A DNA stretch of 64,000 bases from Lachnospiraceae bacterium. Its GTDB lineage: Bacteria; Bacillota; Clostridia; Lachnospirales; Lachnospiraceae. Each line of letters starts with the position of its first letter. Positions within the stretch are counted from its first letter, which is position 1. The notes under the pieces are model-generated. The model searched no databases and was not told the DNA's origin. It saw nothing but the letters and a program-made list of their open reading frames with translations. Made by a program: the position numbers and the translations under genes. Shown here piece after piece: positions 62,288-64,000 of the stretch. The stretch spans positions 1-64,000 of the forward strand of contig JAFZDQ010000127.1 in NCBI GenBank assembly GCA_017561085.1, read 5' to 3'.

Positions 62288-62755
62288 ATGAGAAGATGTG
62301 ACCGGGAAATAACGGATAAAAGAATGATAGAGGAATTTATTGCAGGAGAACAGATACTTCGAATTGCTTTTAATGATGGCGGTGATATTTACATCGTACC
62401 GGTAAATTATGGATACTTATTAGAAAATGAGAATTACGTTTTCTATTTTCATGGTGCAAAAGCAGGAAGAAAGTATGAGTTGGCAAAATTAAATCCTTCA
62501 GTAGGTTTTGAAATTGATGGAAAATTCAGTTTGATGACCGGCGAAGCGGCTTGTGATTATTCTGCGCATTTTCAAAGTGTAATAGGAACAGGAAGACTTA
62601 GCCTCATATTAGAAAAAGAAGAAAAAATACTGGGTCTGAATGCTTTGATGAAACAAACTACACAACACGCTGAATGGAAATATTCAGAGGAGTTGTTGAG
62701 AGAGACGGCAGTGTTTCGACTGGATGTAAATAGGATGTCATGTAAAGCAAAATGA
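62288..62755 (+). CDS. Pyridoxamine 5'-phosphate oxidase-like FMN-binding protein (Nim-like)
   Basis: A 155-residue split-barrel flavoprotein of the PPOX superfamily. IYIVPVNYGYLLENENYVFYF (about 38-58, two strands) and HGAKAGRKYELAKLNPSVGFEIDG are typical of the NimA/heme-utilisation-like group, some members of which reduce nitroimidazoles. It starts at ATG 62288 behind AGGAGG, 17 bases after the carbamoyltransferase gene. Activity is not predictable beyond flavin binding. Confidence 0.83.
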   Translation: MRRCDREITDKRMIEEFIAGEQILRIAFNDGGDIYIVPVNYGYLLENENYVFYFHGAKAGRKYELAKLNPSVGFEIDGKFSLMTGEAACDYSAHFQSVIGTGRLSLILEKEEKILGLNALMKQTTQHAEWKYSEELLRETAVFRLDVNRMSCKAK

Positions 62756-62769
62756 GAGTAGATATATAT

Positions 62770-62890
62770 TTGACATAAAGCGATAGCGGTGTTACTATAT
62801 TTATAGAAAAGGTGCTACCGATAGACGGTTAGCCCGGTATAACGATTAAAAATAACCGCTATGTTTTCGCAGGACAGGGCGGTTATTTTT
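62770..62890 (+). ncRNA. Putative antitoxin RNA of a type I toxin-antitoxin locus
   Basis: A strong promoter (TTGACA 62770-62775, TACTAT 62793-62798, spacer 17) would start an RNA of about 85 nt near 62805. It contains GTGCTACC...CGGTTAG (62812-62832, able to fold) and ends at the bidirectional terminator 62848-62890. Its 3' portion is antisense to the end of the toxin reading frame. It has no open frame of its own. Confidence 0.65.
62848..62890. terminator. Bidirectional terminator shared by toxin and antitoxin RNAs
   Basis: A 12-bp stem AAAAATAACCGC/GCGGTTATTTTT (62848-62859 and 62879-62890) with a 19-base loop. Both strands end in T-runs. The toxin stop codon (62883-62885) lies inside the stem. 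Confidence 0.85.
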
Positions 62891-62981
62891 GTGTCTTGCT
62901 ATTACGACCAAGCGAATAGCCAAGACTGAAACAAGTCAGGCATAAGCTGATAATTGCAATCAAGCCTTCGATGGTTAGCAT
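62883..62981 (-). CDS. Small hydrophobic type I toxin-like peptide
   Basis: A 32-residue peptide with a membrane-spanning stretch (about residues 6-22: LIAIISLCLTCFSLGYS) and a positively charged tail GRNSKTQK. That pattern matches the TxpA/BsrG-like putative holin-like toxins of Firmicutes. TGGAGGT lies 7 bases before the ATG at 62981. Its mRNA would start near 63084, giving a leader of about 100 bases with three hairpins, and converges on an antisense RNA at a shared terminator. Confidence 0.8.
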   Translation of the reverse strand: MLTIEGLIAIISLCLTCFSLGYSLGRNSKTQK

Positions 62982-63057
62982 AAGCAATACCTCCATATTT
63001 AAGATTTTCGCAAGCGAATTTCTATGTAAACAGAGGTCACAGTCCTCTGAAAGAAGA

Positions 63058-63119
63058 CTAACCGCCTACCGTTATGGTAGCACTAAAATTATCATAACAA
63101 ACAGATGTTCTAAAAACAA
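63058..63119 (-). promoter_or_regulatory. Toxin promoter and 5' repeat
   Basis: Minus-strand TTGTTT (63119-63114) and TATGAT (63096-63091), spacer 17. The transcript opens with GTGCTACCATAACGGTAG (63083-63066), a hairpin, then CGGTTAG (to 63058). A shorter version of the same sequence opens the opposing RNA at 62812-62832, so the locus is bordered by inverted repeats. Confidence 0.55.
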
Positions 63120-63294
63120 GCAAAAGCAAGGAGATTTAATAGAAATTTTAGATATTTTTTTGTGAATAAATAATCTTACTCACCACAAATAATAAATAGC
63201 CAAAACCCTTATTATATAGTATGATATAACAAGTGTTTTATCTAAAAAAACGGACAAAATAATTGGAGAAAAAAGAAAAGAAAGCAGGCTTATT

Positions 63295-64000
63295 ATGTAC
63301 GACATCATTTCTAAACTTATCGAATCCGTCAATAATTTTATGTACAGTTATTTACTTATTGTTTTATTACTTGCAGTTGGTTTGTATTTTACATTCCGGA
63401 CAGGCTTTGTCCAGATGAGAATGCTGGGAGAATCCATCCGTCTTGTAGGAGAAAAGAAATCGGATAAAAATGCTGTTTCCGCTTTTCAGGCGTTAATGGT
63501 ATCTACAGCCAGCCGTGTGGGAACCGGTAATATCGTAGGTGTGGCCAATGCCATTGCCATCGGCGGCTACGGCGCCGTGTTCTGGATGTGGGTAATTGCT
63601 ATTGTAGGTGCGGCATCTGCATTTGTGGAAAGTACCTTGGCACAGATTTTTAAAAAACGTGACAAAGACGGCGGAAGCTATGGCGGTCCCGCTTACTATA
63701 TTGAAGCTGCATTAAAGAAGCGCTGGGGCGGTATTATCTTTGCCGTTGCACTGATTGCGACCTATGCCATCGGATTTAATATGCTGTGTTCCTACAACCT
63801 GATTACCAGTTTATCCGGCTATGGTTTTTACGGAGATCCGGCTACTTCAAAGGTACCTTTGATTTGCGGAACGATTCTGGCAATTCTTGTTGGCTTTTGT
63901 GTGCTGGGCGGCGGAAAACGAATTGTGAAAATTACCGGTGTTATGGTACCGGTGATGGGAATTACCTATATCGCAATGGCACTTTTGACCATGGTACTTA
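63295..64000 (+). CDS. Sodium:amino-acid symporter (AGCS family), cut by the window end
   Basis: The first 235 residues of a third AGCS-family transporter, starting at ATG 63295 behind a weak AGCAGG. Signatures VSTASRVGTGNIVGVANAIA (about 64-83), GGSYGGPAYYIEAALKKRWG and the following helices are present. It is clearly more distant from the pair at 14898-17738 than they are from each other (SRVGTGNIVG instead of ATIGTGNIVG, no riboswitch seen). The C-terminal half lies outside the window. Confidence 0.88.
   Translation, partial: MYDIISKLIESVNNFMYSYLLIVLLLAVGLYFTFRTGFVQMRMLGESIRLVGEKKSDKNAVSAFQALMVSTASRVGTGNIVGVANAIAIGGYGAVFWMWVIAIVGAASAFVESTLAQIFKKRDKDGGSYGGPAYYIEAALKKRWGGIIFAVALIATYAIGFNMLCSYNLITSLSGYGFYGDPATSKVPLICGTILAILVGFCVLGGGKRIVKITGVMVPVMGITYIAMALLTMVL

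Noticed and set aside
62971..63165. A 64-codon plus-strand frame in the toxin-antitoxin locus
   Set aside because: It lies antisense to the toxin leader and promoter, is rich in hairpin sequence and has no ribosome binding site.

Overview
The window looks like a chromosomal segment of a butyrate-forming, probably spore-forming member of the Lachnospiraceae (Firmicutes, Clostridia). This rests on the gene order thl-crt-hbd-bcd-etfB-etfA, on spoVAC and spoVAD, on GatCAB together with a GlnRS, on small families typical of that group (proteins resembling DUF6062, DUF4250, DUF4364 and DUF5722), and on strong AGGAGG-type ribosome binding sites and TTGACA/TATAAT promoters with 17-base spacers. No rRNA, tRNA, CRISPR array, prophage or complete insertion sequence was seen.

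Layout. 1-5.5 kb: the probable right end of an IS200/IS605-type element abuts a rewritten 3' end of an M23 peptidase gene; then a membrane HD-GYP c-di-GMP phosphodiesterase, and a yybP-ykoY (Mn2+) riboswitch with a palindromic repeat ahead of hflK-hflC. 5.5-12 kb: the central butyrate pathway from acetyl-CoA to butyryl-CoA behind a predicted Rex operator. 12-18 kb: ybaK (apparently starting at CTG), mtnA plus a class II aldolase (a probable 5'-methylthioadenosine salvage shunt), and a glycine riboswitch ahead of two tandem sodium:amino-acid symporters. 18-26 kb: gatCAB, then ACT regulator-hom-phosphomutase-like-lysC for the aspartate/threonine branch. 26-36 kb: guaB, a GGDEF-EAL protein followed by a DHH phosphoesterase, glnS. 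36-44 kb: a TetR regulator with a DUF6062-like gene interrupted by an amber codon, spoVAC, MBOAT-SGNH acylation genes, spoVAD. 44-54 kb: clpB with a CIRCE element, an AT-rich islet with an XRE regulator and double operator, cell-wall genes, rarA and a DUF5722-like protein. 54-60 kb: a minus-strand run argG-DUF1294-LytTR-malic enzyme-radical SAM-DUF4364, with argC divergent from argG. 60-64 kb: a long imperfect hairpin, proX, an acetyltransferase, a divergent carbamoyltransferase, a flavin-binding protein, a type I toxin-antitoxin locus, and a third symporter cut by the window end.

The most noteworthy items are non-coding or recoded. They are: a type I toxin-antitoxin locus with convergent RNAs at about 62.8-63.1 kb; a dispersed structured repeat whose two copies differ by base-pair-preserving changes; a manganese riboswitch in front of SPFH-family genes; an in-frame amber codon in a DUF6062-like gene; and two places where a terminator stem overlaps the next gene's promoter or ribosome binding site. 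Family names are from recognition of motifs and have not been checked against a database.
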